Below, in pieces: positions 17,763 through 26,200 of a stretch of DNA of 64,000 nucleotides. The DNA lies in contig NZ_JARVWP010000006.1 in the NCBI RefSeq assembly GCF_029846235.1, positions 372,001-436,000 of the forward strand, read 5' to 3'. The position numbers and the translations under genes were made by a program. This stretch comes from Bradyrhizobium sp. CER78. Lineage in GTDB: Bacteria > Pseudomonadota > Alphaproteobacteria > Rhizobiales > Xanthobacteraceae. Within the stretch, counting starts at the first letter, position 1, and each line of letters starts with the position of its first letter. The notes under the pieces are model-generated. The model saw nothing but the letters and a program-made list of their open reading frames with translations, was not told the origin of the DNA and searched no databases.

Positions 17763-18893
17763 ATGAGCGAGAAGAAACCCGTCATCGTCTATGGCGCGTC
17801 CGGCTACACCGGCCGCCTGGTCTGCGAATATCTGCGCGAGTACAACATCCCCTTCATCGCCGCCGGCCGCAGCGCCGACAAGCTCAACGCCGCGATGAAG
17901 TCGAACGTGGCCGGCATCGAGACCGCCGACTATGAGGTGGTGACGGTGCCGCACACCGCCTCGGCGCTGACCGAACTGTTCAAGGGCGCCTCGGTGGTGC
18001 TCAACACCGTCGGCCCGTTCGCCAAGTTCGGCGTCGAGGTGGTGCAGGCCTGCCTCGCTGCCAAGTGCCACTACACCGACACGACCGGCGAGCAGGACTG
18101 GCTGATCACGCTCGAGCAGGAGTTCGGCGCGAAGTTCGCCAATGCCGGCCTGCTGCTGGCGCCGGGCATCGCGCAGATGTACACCACCGGTGAGATCGCC
18201 GCGCAGCTGTGCCTGGAGACGCCCGGCCTCGACACGCTCGATATCGCCGTGTTCTGGGGCGGCAGCCCGACCATCGCTTCGACGCAGACCATCCTGGTCA
18301 ACGCCGCGATGGCCAAGGCCTACTACCTCGAGCAGAACAAGTACGTCGAGCATCAGCCCGATGCCGGCCTCTACAACCTCGCGATCCCCGGCCAGCACGA
18401 GCTGGCGCTGGCGCTGCCCTGGGGCGGCACCTCGCACCCGGTGTGGTTCAAGCGCGATCCGCGCGTCGCCAACGTGAAGGTGCTGGGCGGCGTGTTCAAT
18501 CGCGCGCTGATGCTGGGCGTGCCGCAGATCGTCGCCGCCGCGCTGGAGGCGACCAAGGACATGAAGCCCGATGAGCGCTACGCCGCGCTGGCGCAGACCG
18601 CGGCCGGCGTGATGAACACCATGCCGCCGCGCGAGAACCCGCGCGTCAACAAGTCGTTGGATTCGGTGTATGCCTCCGGCCCGCTGGGGCGCGCGCACTG
18701 CGTCATCTACGGCAACAGCAACTACAAGCAGACCGGCATGCTGCAAGCCTTCGCCGCAGCGTACCTGCTGCAGCAGTCGCCCAAGCGCGTGGGCTTCGCC
18801 TCCGGCTGCCAGGCATTCGGCCATCACGAACTGCTCGGGCAATTGCGCAGCTTCGGCCTGGTCGGCAAGCCGGTCCTGACCGTGCACGACTGA
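17763..18893 (+). CDS. saccharopine dehydrogenase-like NAD(P)-binding protein
   Basis: The 376-residue protein starts with a Rossmann motif VIVYGASGYTGRLVCEYL and continues with the family block SVVLNTVGPFAKFGVEVVQACLAAKCHYTDTTGE. This is the saccharopine dehydrogenase/trans-acting enoyl reductase-like family. A strong ribosome site (GGAGG) precedes the ATG, 36 bp after the SDR gene, so both are probably one operon. True saccharopine dehydrogenase activity is doubtful; members of this branch are uncharacterised oxidoreductases associated with lipid or xenobiotic catabolism. Confidence 0.85.
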   Translation: MSEKKPVIVYGASGYTGRLVCEYLREYNIPFIAAGRSADKLNAAMKSNVAGIETADYEVVTVPHTASALTELFKGASVVLNTVGPFAKFGVEVVQACLAAKCHYTDTTGEQDWLITLEQEFGAKFANAGLLLAPGIAQMYTTGEIAAQLCLETPGLDTLDIAVFWGGSPTIASTQTILVNAAMAKAYYLEQNKYVEHQPDAGLYNLAIPGQHELALALPWGGTSHPVWFKRDPRVANVKVLGGVFNRALMLGVPQIVAAALEATKDMKPDERYAALAQTAAGVMNTMPPRENPRVNKSLDSVYASGPLGRAHCVIYGNSNYKQTGMLQAFAAAYLLQQSPKRVGFASGCQAFGHHELLGQLRSFGLVGKPVLTVHD

Positions 18894-18895
18894 TC

Positions 18896-18922
18896 TTGAG
18901 CCCCGATCGGATCGGGGCTCAA
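18896..18922 (+). terminator. perfect hairpin after saccharopine-DH-like gene
   Basis: The 13-bp arms TTGAGCCCCGATC and GATCGGGGCTCAA are perfect inverse complements separated by one base, starting three bases after the stop codon. No T-run follows, so it may be a weak terminator or an RNA 3'-end stabiliser. Confidence 0.6.
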
Positions 18923-18938
18923 CACTCGGCTCCCTGAA

Positions 18939-18982
18939 GCGTTTTCGTCAAGCGGACTGGTATCTGCCTTGCTCGAAAACGC
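18939..18982. repeat. short inverted repeat
   Basis: The arms GCGTTTTCG (18939-18947) and CGAAAACGC (18974-18982) flank a 26-bp loop. This resembles a dispersed rhizobial repeat. Confidence 0.5.
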
Positions 18983-18988
18983 ACTATC

Positions 18989-19018
18989 CGCGGGTGACGC
19001 AGTCGCGCGTCACCCGCG
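18989..19018 (+). promoter_or_regulatory. GC-rich hairpin directly upstream of the acyl-CoA ligase start
   Basis: The 12-bp arms CGCGGGTGACGC and GCGTCACCCGCG are perfect inverse complements with a 6-base loop. The hairpin ends 18 bases before the ATG at 19037, leaving little room for a ribosome site (GCGAGA is the best available). It could terminate upstream transcription or restrain translation of the ligase. Confidence 0.5.
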
Positions 19019-19036
19019 CCTCTTGCGAGACCCGCC

Positions 19037-20560
19037 ATGCGCTTCATCGATTATCTCGACAAGGGCGCCTCGCTCGGCGCCGACGCGCCGTGCCTGACCA
19101 TGGATGGCCGCGACCTCAGCTATGGCGAGGTGCAGCGGTTGAGCTACCGGATCGCGCGCGGGCTCGAGCGATCGGGCATCGCGCCCGGCGAGAAGGTCGC
19201 AATCCTGTCCGGCAACGATCCGCTCGCCTTCGCCTGCGTGTTCGGCATCTCGCGCGCGGCCGCGGTGTGGTGCCCGATCAATCCGCGCAACGAGGCGGCC
19301 GAGAACAAGTTCATCCTCGACCAGTTCGATTGCAACCTGTTGCTGTTTCATTCCAGCTTCGCGCCGATGGTCGAGGCCGTCAGGCAGGATCTGCCGAAGC
19401 TGCGTACGCTCGTCTGTCTCGATACCGAGCTGCCGCTCGCGCCGTCATTCGATCGCTGGCTCGGTGGGCTCGCGGATGATTTCTTCCAGCGCGACACGAT
19501 CGACGACCTTGCGATGATCCCGGGCACTGGCGGCACCACCGGCAAGCCGAAGGGCGTGATGCTGTCCGGGCGCAACATCGAGGCGATGACCGCGCTGACC
19601 CTGATGGGCTACCCGTTCAAGGGCCGTCCGGTCTATCTCGCGCTGGCGCCGCTGACGCATGCCGCCGGCGTGTTGTGTTTCCCGATCATGACGCTCGGCG
19701 GCCGCGTCGTGATCATGCACCACCCCGACATCGGCGAGTTCCTTGCGCTGATCGAGCGCTATCGCGTCACCCACACCTTCCTGCCGCCGACGGTGATCTA
19801 CATGCTGCTCGATCATCCCGGGCTCGATGCGGCCGATCGCAGCTCATTGCAATGCTTCTGGTATGGCGCGGCGCCGATCTCGGCGACGCGCCTTGCGGAG
19901 GCGTTGCAGCGGATCGGGCCGATGGCGCAGCTGTTCGGCCAGACCGAGGCGCCGATGATGATCTCGATGATGCCGCCGGCCGATCACTACAATCCGGACG
20001 GTACCATCGCGATGGAGCGGCTTGCGTCGGCCGGGCGGATCGGTCCGCTGGTGCAGGCCGGCATCATGGATGGCGACGGCAAGCTGTTGCCTGCGGGATC
20101 GCGCGGCGAGATCGTGGTGCGCGGCTCGCTCGTCATGGAGGGCTATTACAAGAACCCGGAGGCGACGCGCGAAGCATCATTGCATGGCTGGCACCACACC
20201 GGCGACATCGGCTACATCGACGGCGACGGCTACCTCTATATCGTCGATCGCGCCAAGGACATGATCATCACCGGCGGCTTCAACGTCTACTCGATCGAGG
20301 TCGAGAACGCGTTGCGCGCCCACGAGGCGGTGCAGGATTGCGCTGTGATCGGATTGCCCGACGACAAATGGGGCGAGCGCATCGTCGCCGTGGTGCAGCC
20401 GCGCGCCGGCCACACCGTCGATGCGATTGCGCTGGCGGCGTTCGTCAAGCAGCAGATCGGCAGCATCAAGACGCCGAAGCAGATCGAGGTCTGGGACGAC
20501 CTTCCACGCTCCAAGGTCGGCAAGGTGCTGAAGCCGGACATCCGCGCGCGACTGACCTGA
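19037..20560 (+). CDS. AMP-dependent acyl-CoA synthetase/ligase
   Basis: The 507-residue ANL-superfamily enzyme activates a carboxylic acid to acyl-AMP and then acyl-CoA. Motifs: P-loop A3 region GTGGTTGKPKGVMLS (near residue 164), A5 FGQTEAPMM, A7 HHTGDIGYIDGDGYL, A8 DRAKDMIITGGFNVYSIEVE, and catalytic Lys in the A10 motif PRSKVGKVLK near the end. The length is usual for medium/long-chain or aryl-CoA ligases. It lies in the TetR-linked gene set, consistent with acid degradation. The chain length is not predictable. Confidence 0.93.
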   Translation: MRFIDYLDKGASLGADAPCLTMDGRDLSYGEVQRLSYRIARGLERSGIAPGEKVAILSGNDPLAFACVFGISRAAAVWCPINPRNEAAENKFILDQFDCNLLLFHSSFAPMVEAVRQDLPKLRTLVCLDTELPLAPSFDRWLGGLADDFFQRDTIDDLAMIPGTGGTTGKPKGVMLSGRNIEAMTALTLMGYPFKGRPVYLALAPLTHAAGVLCFPIMTLGGRVVIMHHPDIGEFLALIERYRVTHTFLPPTVIYMLLDHPGLDAADRSSLQCFWYGAAPISATRLAEALQRIGPMAQLFGQTEAPMMISMMPPADHYNPDGTIAMERLASAGRIGPLVQAGIMDGDGKLLPAGSRGEIVVRGSLVMEGYYKNPEATREASLHGWHHTGDIGYIDGDGYLYIVDRAKDMIITGGFNVYSIEVENALRAHEAVQDCAVIGLPDDKWGERIVAVVQPRAGHTVDAIALAAFVKQQIGSIKTPKQIEVWDDLPRSKVGKVLKPDIRARLT

Positions 20561-20859
20561 ACGTTCGAGCAGTTGGCGTAAGCCACAGACCAAGGTCGAA
20601 TTTACCGGGCGGACCGAAGGGCTAGATTTCGGTTTGCAAGACCGTGTCACAAGGGATGTCGTACTCCCGCGATGGCGATCGGTTGGGCCGCTCGCGATCC
20701 AAGGACCGGCTTCCCGGGGCCCTGCATGGGCGCGACCCGCGCATAGGCGACGCCGCCCCAACCAAACTGGCAATCGGGCATCGATAGCATCGTCCACCGC
20801 CGTGGACGGTGGCGCAACGCATTCCAGAAGGCCGAATATGTCGGCCAGGGAGATGCACA
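20561..20859. other. 300-bp leader before the MHS transporter
   Basis: No gene is seen. Two hairpins precede the transporter start: GTCCAC-CGCC-GTGGAC at 20792-20807 and GGCCGA-ATATG-TCGGCC at 20830-20846, the second just ahead of the AGGGAG ribosome site. They could influence translation. Confidence 0.4.
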
Positions 20860-22191
20860 ATGACGACATTGGACATTGCAGTCACCCCACTGCCGGAAGC
20901 CGAGCATCACGCGCAATTGCGTCGCGCATTGATCGCCAGCACGGTCGGCACCACCATCGAATGGTACGACTTCCTGCTCTACAGCACGGTGACCGGGCTC
21001 GTGTTCGGCAAGCTGTTCTTCCCGAAGTCCGATCCTCTTGTCGGTGTGCTGGAGGCGTTCGCGATCTACACGGTGGGCTTCATCGCGCGGCCGATCGGTG
21101 CCGCGATCTTCGGCCATTATGGCGATCGCATCGGCCGCAAGGCCACGCTGATCGCAACGTTGCTGCTGACCGGGCTTGCCACTGCGGCCGTCGGCCTCGT
21201 CCCCACCTATGATCAGATCGGCATCTGGGGTGCGGTGATCCTGACCGTCATCCGTTTCATCCAGGGCGTTGGCGTCGGCGGCGAGTGGGGCGGCTCGGTG
21301 CTGCTCTCGATGGAGTGGGCGCGCACCAACCAGCATCGCGGCTTCATCACCTCATGGCCGCAGCTCGGCGGTCCTGCCGGACTGTTGCTGGCGAACATCG
21401 CGGTGCTGGTGTTCAGCCGTCTGTCCGGCGATCAATTCCTGGTTTGGGGCTGGCGCATCCCGTTCCTGCTCAGCCTCGTGATGATCGCGATCGGGCTCTA
21501 CATCCGGCTCGGCATCATGGAGACGCCGACGTTCCGCCGGATCGTGGCCGAGAACCGCGTCGCACGGGTCCCGGTGATCGAGGTGATCAAGCGTCAGCCG
21601 CGCTCGATCATCCTTTCGGCGCTGGCGCGAATGGTCGAACAGGCGCCGGCCTATATCTATCTGGCTTTCGTCTTCGCCTACGGCACCCAGGTGATCCACC
21701 AGGATCGCGACTTCCTGCTGGTCTGCCTGATCTGCGCCGGCACCATCGAGCTCTTCAGCATCCCGCTGGCCGGGCACCTGTCGGATCGTGTCGGGCGCAA
21801 GCGCCTGTACACGATCGGCGCGGTCCTGACCGGGCTGTTCGGCTTTGCGTATTTCGCCATGCTGAACACCGGCGCGCCTTGGTTGATCTTCATCGCCATC
21901 GTGCTGTCATTCGTACCGCACGCCTTGACGTATGGACCGCAGGCGGCCCTGATTGCCGAGTGCTTCACCCCGCGGCTGCGCTACAGCGGCTGCTCGATCG
22001 GGTATCAGCTCTCCTCGGTGATATCAGGCGGACCGGCGCCGCTGATCGCCACCGCGCTGCTCGCGGCCACCGGGTCAGGTTATGCGATCGCGCTCTACAT
22101 TCTGTTCTGCGCGGTCGTCAGCATTGCCGCGACCGCCTTGATGCCCGACTACACCAACAAGGACATTTCCGAGGAGCATGACAGGCCTTGA
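20860..22191 (+). CDS. MFS transporter, metabolite:H+ symporter (MHS) family
   Basis: The 443-residue protein starts MTTLDIAVTPLPEAEHH at 20860 with AGGGAG upstream. It has the MHS hallmark STVGTTIEWYDFLLYSTVTGLVFGKLFFP at TM1, the A-motif GHYGDRIGRKATLI after TM2 and again GHLSDRVGRKRLYTIG after TM8, and RFIQGVGVGGEWGGSVLLSMEW in TM4-5. MHS members import shikimate, alpha-ketoglutarate, citrate, proline or dicarboxylates with protons. It may supply the substrate for the neighbouring acyl-CoA ligase set; this is inferred from position only. Confidence 0.92.
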   Translation: MTTLDIAVTPLPEAEHHAQLRRALIASTVGTTIEWYDFLLYSTVTGLVFGKLFFPKSDPLVGVLEAFAIYTVGFIARPIGAAIFGHYGDRIGRKATLIATLLLTGLATAAVGLVPTYDQIGIWGAVILTVIRFIQGVGVGGEWGGSVLLSMEWARTNQHRGFITSWPQLGGPAGLLLANIAVLVFSRLSGDQFLVWGWRIPFLLSLVMIAIGLYIRLGIMETPTFRRIVAENRVARVPVIEVIKRQPRSIILSALARMVEQAPAYIYLAFVFAYGTQVIHQDRDFLLVCLICAGTIELFSIPLAGHLSDRVGRKRLYTIGAVLTGLFGFAYFAMLNTGAPWLIFIAIVLSFVPHALTYGPQAALIAECFTPRLRYSGCSIGYQLSSVISGGPAPLIATALLAATGSGYAIALYILFCAVVSIAATALMPDYTNKDISEEHDRP

Positions 22192-22300
22192 TCGAATGAT
22201 CCGTGACCGCCGGATGGAACGCGGCCGGCGCCTATTGACAAGCGAGCACCGGGGAAGACGATGGGCGCATCGTTGCGCATGCGACCCCACGGATTCACTG

Positions 22301-22648
22301 ATGTCCCGCGACTTTCGTCTTGATCGCGTTCCTGTCGACGTCCTCGCCTACGAGCTCGCCGAAGAGCGGGCGAGTGCGCTCGGGCGGATGGGCCGCGCGC
22401 TGGAACAGGCGCTCGCCAAGCTGCGCGAGTTCGATGCCGCGCATCCGCACGCTGGAGTCCCGGCGCCCGTGCAACAGGCACGGCGCACCTTGGTGCGGGA
22501 AGCCGGCCACGCGCTCTGGATGTTCGTGGTGCAGCGGGAGGCGTGCGGGCTGCGCAACAACCGGATGCTGATGCGCGACTACAATGTTCCCGGCGAGGTG
22601 CAGCTCAGCATGGGGCCGATGCTCGCTACTTCGTCAACATCACCATAA
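22301..22648 (+). CDS. small conserved protein, DUF6665-like
   Basis: The 115-residue protein starts MSRDFRLDRVPVDVLAYELAEERASALGRMGRALEQALAKL. It is mostly helical, with a central VREAGHALWMFVVQREACGLRNNRMLMRDYNVPGEVQLSMGPM block that I associate with the DUF6665 family of Rhizobiales; the assignment is from memory. No signal peptide or membrane segment is seen. The start at 22301 is chosen because upstream residues from 22178 overlap the transporter gene and are Arg-rich shadow. It stands between a transporter and the glucan cluster; function unknown. Confidence 0.65.
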   Translation: MSRDFRLDRVPVDVLAYELAEERASALGRMGRALEQALAKLREFDAAHPHAGVPAPVQQARRTLVREAGHALWMFVVQREACGLRNNRMLMRDYNVPGEVQLSMGPMLATSSTSP

Positions 22649-22901
22649 CGCCACGCAAGAAACGCGCACGGCACAGCCGCGATCCGCGTCGAAGCCTGCT
22701 GCGATAGGCCCGGGTCGCGTAATCGACTGGCTGGGCCGGTCGGCGGATTGCGCCTTTTTGGTGAATTCAGATCGCATGCTGGCGGGTTTTGGAACGGAGC
22801 TGATTTCTTCGCGTTCACGGCAATCCGGCTGCACCACCATTGGCAGTCTTTGCGGCGGCCGCGGTTCGGCCGAACCGGCAGCGGCAAGAAAGGATTGCTC
22901 C

Positions 22902-24194
22902 ATGATTCGACGCGGAACGAAGATGGTGTTCGGGTTGGGGATGCTCGGGCTCGGCAGCTGGACCATGCTTTCGACTTACAATGCCTCGGAAGGGGCGACA
23001 GCTGTGGTTAACGGAAAGGTCGCAATTATCCGCGCACCCAAGGACGGCTACGTCTCGTTCGGCTCGCTGCATCGCGGTTCCGCGGTCGAAAAGGGGGAGC
23101 CGATCGGAAGCTTCGCCGTGAGCCTGTCTCCAGGGCAGGACACCAGCGGTCCTAAGACGATCGCGCAGGCGCGTGGCCGCGTGCGAGCGGTCGCAGCCGA
23201 GATCGACGATTTGCAGAAGCAGTACGACGCGCTCCGCCGCGAGTCGGACGAATATCGTGACGCGCGGCTGAAGCAGCTCGATATCAAGCTGGCGGAGACG
23301 CAAGCCGCTGCTGAGGCAAGCCGCGCGAAAGAACGTTCAGCCAACTCGATCGTCGACCGGCAACGGCATGAATTCGCACGAGGCTTCGCGCTCAAGGAGA
23401 CCGTCACGGCCGCCGAGCAGACTGCCAACGCGGCGCGTCTGGACCGCGCGGCTGCCGAGAAGAAGCTGGACGGCCTGAAGGTCGAGGTCGCGGCCGCCAA
23501 GAATGGCACTTACCTTGCCGACGGATATAACAATTCTTCCTATTCGCAGCAGCGCGCCGACCAGGTCGCGTTGCGCATCGCCGAACTCAAGTCGGACTCG
23601 CGACAACAAAGTTCGCTGATTGCGTCGCTCAGCGACAACGATCAGTCACCTCGCCCGGTCGATGCCGGAACGGACACCGCCGTCAGATCCGACCTCAAAT
23701 CGCCGGTGTCCGGCATGCTCTGGAGCATCAATTCCGAAAGCGGCCAGTTCGTGCGTGCCGGAGATGAGCTCGCACGGGTCATCGACTGCACGCAACTTTT
23801 CACGAGCATCGCCGTGTCCCAGCGCGGATACGGCGCGATCCGGGAGGGTGAACACGCATCATTTCGCGGCGAGGGACAACTGGCCGCATGGCGAGGGACA
23901 GTGGTGTGGGCCGGCGTTGCCGATCGCGAATTCGGCACCCGCATCCAGGCTGCGCTGGATCCGCCGGTGCCGTCCGACGCCCGCTACAATCTGATGGTGG
24001 CCCTGGACAAGGGAGAGCGCGTCGACGGGCAGTGCCCGGTTGGAAAGCCGGGTCGCGTGACCTTCGATTCCGAAACGACGTGGGGCAAGACGGCGAGTGA
24101 ATGGAGCCAAACGGCGAGCGAGTGGAGCCAGCTGGCCTTGACCACTGCGGCCTCGCTCCGGGACCGCCTCGCCAGCCGCACCGCACCCAATTGA
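22902..24194 (+). CDS. HlyD-like membrane fusion protein of a glucan synthase cluster (BgsB-like)
   Basis: The 430-residue protein begins MIRRGTKMVFGLGMLGLG, with one N-terminal membrane anchor (residues about 8-27) and a periplasmic remainder: a biotinyl-lipoyl-like half-domain (GKVAIIRAPKDGYVSFGSLHRGSAVEKGEPIGSF), a long coiled coil (about 80-200, AEIDDLQKQYDALRRESDEY onward), the second half-motif (LKSPVSGMLWSINSESGQFVRAGDELARV) and a beta-barrel region. The C-terminus holds a 7-residue tandem duplication TASEWSQ. It lies 37 bp before a BcsA-like synthase, the order seen for bgsB-bgsA of Sinorhizobium meliloti. The ATG at 22902 has AAGGA upstream; the open frame further 5' is not used. Confidence 0.85.
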   Translation: MIRRGTKMVFGLGMLGLGSWTMLSTYNASEGATAVVNGKVAIIRAPKDGYVSFGSLHRGSAVEKGEPIGSFAVSLSPGQDTSGPKTIAQARGRVRAVAAEIDDLQKQYDALRRESDEYRDARLKQLDIKLAETQAAAEASRAKERSANSIVDRQRHEFARGFALKETVTAAEQTANAARLDRAAAEKKLDGLKVEVAAAKNGTYLADGYNNSSYSQQRADQVALRIAELKSDSRQQSSLIASLSDNDQSPRPVDAGTDTAVRSDLKSPVSGMLWSINSESGQFVRAGDELARVIDCTQLFTSIAVSQRGYGAIREGEHASFRGEGQLAAWRGTVVWAGVADREFGTRIQAALDPPVPSDARYNLMVALDKGERVDGQCPVGKPGRVTFDSETTWGKTASEWSQTASEWSQLALTTAASLRDRLASRTAPN

Positions 24195-24231
24195 ACAGCC
24201 GGCTTTCGCTCCTCCTTCGTTGGGCAGGTCA

Positions 24232-26184
24232 ATGATCGACTTCGGCAATCTTGCTCCCACTCTGGTGACAATCGGTGCGGCTATCGTTTTGCTGCCGATG
24301 CTTGACCGGCACAGCACCCTCGGGCGCGCTTTGCCCTGCGCTATCTGTCTTTTGCTCATCGGACGAACGCTGGCTTGGCGGCTGACAAGCACACTGCCGC
24401 CCTTTTCGTTCGATATGGACGTGCTCTGGGCCTATTCCTTCGTGTCGGTCGAAGCGCTGAGCACCATCAGCAGCATGCTTCTGTTCTTCTTTCTGGCGAG
24501 GACGTGCGACCGGCGGCTGGACGCGGACCGCGCGCAACGCTGGGTCAAGGAGCGGCGCCCCCGTATCGATCTTCTGATCCCGACCTATGACGAGGACGCC
24601 GCAATCCTCGAGCGGACGATTATCGGCGCGCAGGCCCAGGACTATGACAGCTACCGCGTCTGCGTGCTCGATGACGGAAGGCGCGAATGGCTGAAGGATT
24701 TGTGCCGGCGGCGCGGGGTCGGCTATCTCGTGCGCACCGACAACGCGCATGCCAAGGCCGGCAACATCAATCATGCGATCGAGCTCCTTGGTCGTGCGGC
24801 CCAGCCGGCCGAGTTCATTGCAGTGCTCGACGCGGATTTTGTCGCGCAGCCGAACTTCCTGAGCCGCGCCGTTTCGTTGTTTGCGGACCCGTCGGTCGGA
24901 TGTGTGCAAACGCCCCAGCACTTTTTCAATACGGACCCGCTGCAGCACGGCTTCCGCGCGTCGGCGCACTGGCCCGACGAGCAGAGGTTCTTCTTCGATG
25001 TCCTGCTCGCCTCCAAGGACGCATGGGGCGCGGCATTCTGCTGCGGGACATCCTCGATCTGCCGGCGCGAAGCGCTGGAGGCGATCGGCGGTGTTCCGAC
25101 CGAGAGTGTCACCGAGGATATGCTGCTGTCGCTGAAGCTGAAGGCCGCGGGCTGGAAGACCGTCTATCTGAATGAACGGCTCAGCATGGGTCTCGCGCCG
25201 GAGGGCGTCTCCGAATACATCACCCAGCGCAGCCGCTGGTGCATCGGCTTCATGCAGATCGCGCGCAGCGACTGGGGACCGTTCGGCCGGGCGCGACTGC
25301 CGCTCATCGACCGCATCTCCCTGCTCGATGCCTTTCTATATTGGAGCCTGAGCTTCCCGTTCCGGCTCATGTGCCTTGCCGCGCCGGTTGTTTACGGGCT
25401 GACGGGAGCTGCCGTGATCTTTGCCGACGCCGACGGCGTGCTGACGCATTACGGCCCCTCGATCTGCGCGGCGGTGGCGACACTGGCCTGGATCACCGCC
25501 GGCCGGGTGTTGCCGATCGTGACGGACGCAGCTCAGCTCCTGGTCGCGGTCGACGCGATGAAGGCCGCGATCTTCGGGTTCTTCAGGCCGGCTGGACAAC
25601 GATTCAAGGTGACGGCGAAGGGACGCTCGCGAAATCGCGTGACGGTGCAGTGGCCAATCTTCCTCAAGGTGCTCTTGCCACTGCTCGTTCTCACCTTCTC
25701 GGCGATCGCCTATGGCACGCAGTATGAATTCAGTCCGGTGTACGGAGACAGGAGCGCGCCGGTCTGGCTGTTCTGGGCGTACTATAACATGACGGTGCTG
25801 GTGGTGACGGCGCTGACTTGTATCGAACTGCCTCGCGCGAAGTTCGAGGGCTTCCGGGCCGACGAGGCCGTGACCTTGACGATCGGCTCAGCCGTCTACA
25901 GGCCGCGAATGCTGGTGTTGTCGGACGTCGGGGCAACGCTGGAAGGTTTGCCGGCGATACCGCCCGGCGCACCTTGCTCGGTCCGGCTTAACTCGATCGA
26001 GGCGCCGATTCCGTCCCGGCTGCTCCGGACCGGAAAGCGAACGGCCGAAATCGTATTCGAGGCTTCGCCGCCGATCGGCGAAGCAATCGTCCGAAAGCTG
26101 TTCTCCGGGCCCTATCAGATCTCACCGCAGCAGTTTCGATTTGGCGGTGTGCTGGCAGCGATCGCCGGCCGGATCGCAAGTTGA
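24232..26184 (+). CDS. processive GT2 beta-glucan synthase (BcsA/BgsA-like)
   Basis: The 650-residue inner-membrane glycosyltransferase probably polymerises UDP-glucose into a beta-glucan and extrudes it. It has N-terminal TM segments (residues about 8-90), then the GT2 domain with DDG (147-149), DAD (200-202), the PQHFFN gating-type motif (228-233), TED (294-296) and QRSRW (332-336), all signatures of cellulose-synthase-type enzymes, then C-terminal TM segments. The tail (about 540-650) has a weak PilZ-like pattern (VLSDVGATLEG) without the canonical RxxxR/DxSxxG set. BcsA usually carries a clear PilZ; BgsA of mixed-linkage glucan synthesis does not. Start: ATG 24232; a TTG at 24220 is possible. 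Confidence 0.92.
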   Translation: MIDFGNLAPTLVTIGAAIVLLPMLDRHSTLGRALPCAICLLLIGRTLAWRLTSTLPPFSFDMDVLWAYSFVSVEALSTISSMLLFFFLARTCDRRLDADRAQRWVKERRPRIDLLIPTYDEDAAILERTIIGAQAQDYDSYRVCVLDDGRREWLKDLCRRRGVGYLVRTDNAHAKAGNINHAIELLGRAAQPAEFIAVLDADFVAQPNFLSRAVSLFADPSVGCVQTPQHFFNTDPLQHGFRASAHWPDEQRFFFDVLLASKDAWGAAFCCGTSSICRREALEAIGGVPTESVTEDMLLSLKLKAAGWKTVYLNERLSMGLAPEGVSEYITQRSRWCIGFMQIARSDWGPFGRARLPLIDRISLLDAFLYWSLSFPFRLMCLAAPVVYGLTGAAVIFADADGVLTHYGPSICAAVATLAWITAGRVLPIVTDAAQLLVAVDAMKAAIFGFFRPAGQRFKVTAKGRSRNRVTVQWPIFLKVLLPLLVLTFSAIAYGTQYEFSPVYGDRSAPVWLFWAYYNMTVLVVTALTCIELPRAKFEGFRADEAVTLTIGSAVYRPRMLVLSDVGATLEGLPAIPPGAPCSVRLNSIEAPIPSRLLRTGKRTAEIVFEASPPIGEAIVRKLFSGPYQISPQQFRFGGVLAAIAGRIAS

Positions 26185-26200
26185 GAAACGGGCGCGCGTC

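Noticed and set aside
16746..18887. 713-codon open frame on the minus strand opposite the SDR and saccharopine-DH-like genes
   Set aside because: It is His/Arg/Ala-rich with low complexity, has no domain pattern and is the mirror frame of two well-recognised genes; such frames are a by-product of GC-rich coding sequence.
20634..21212. Plus-strand open frame before and into the MHS transporter
   Set aside because: It runs into the transporter in another frame and has Arg/His-rich shadow composition.
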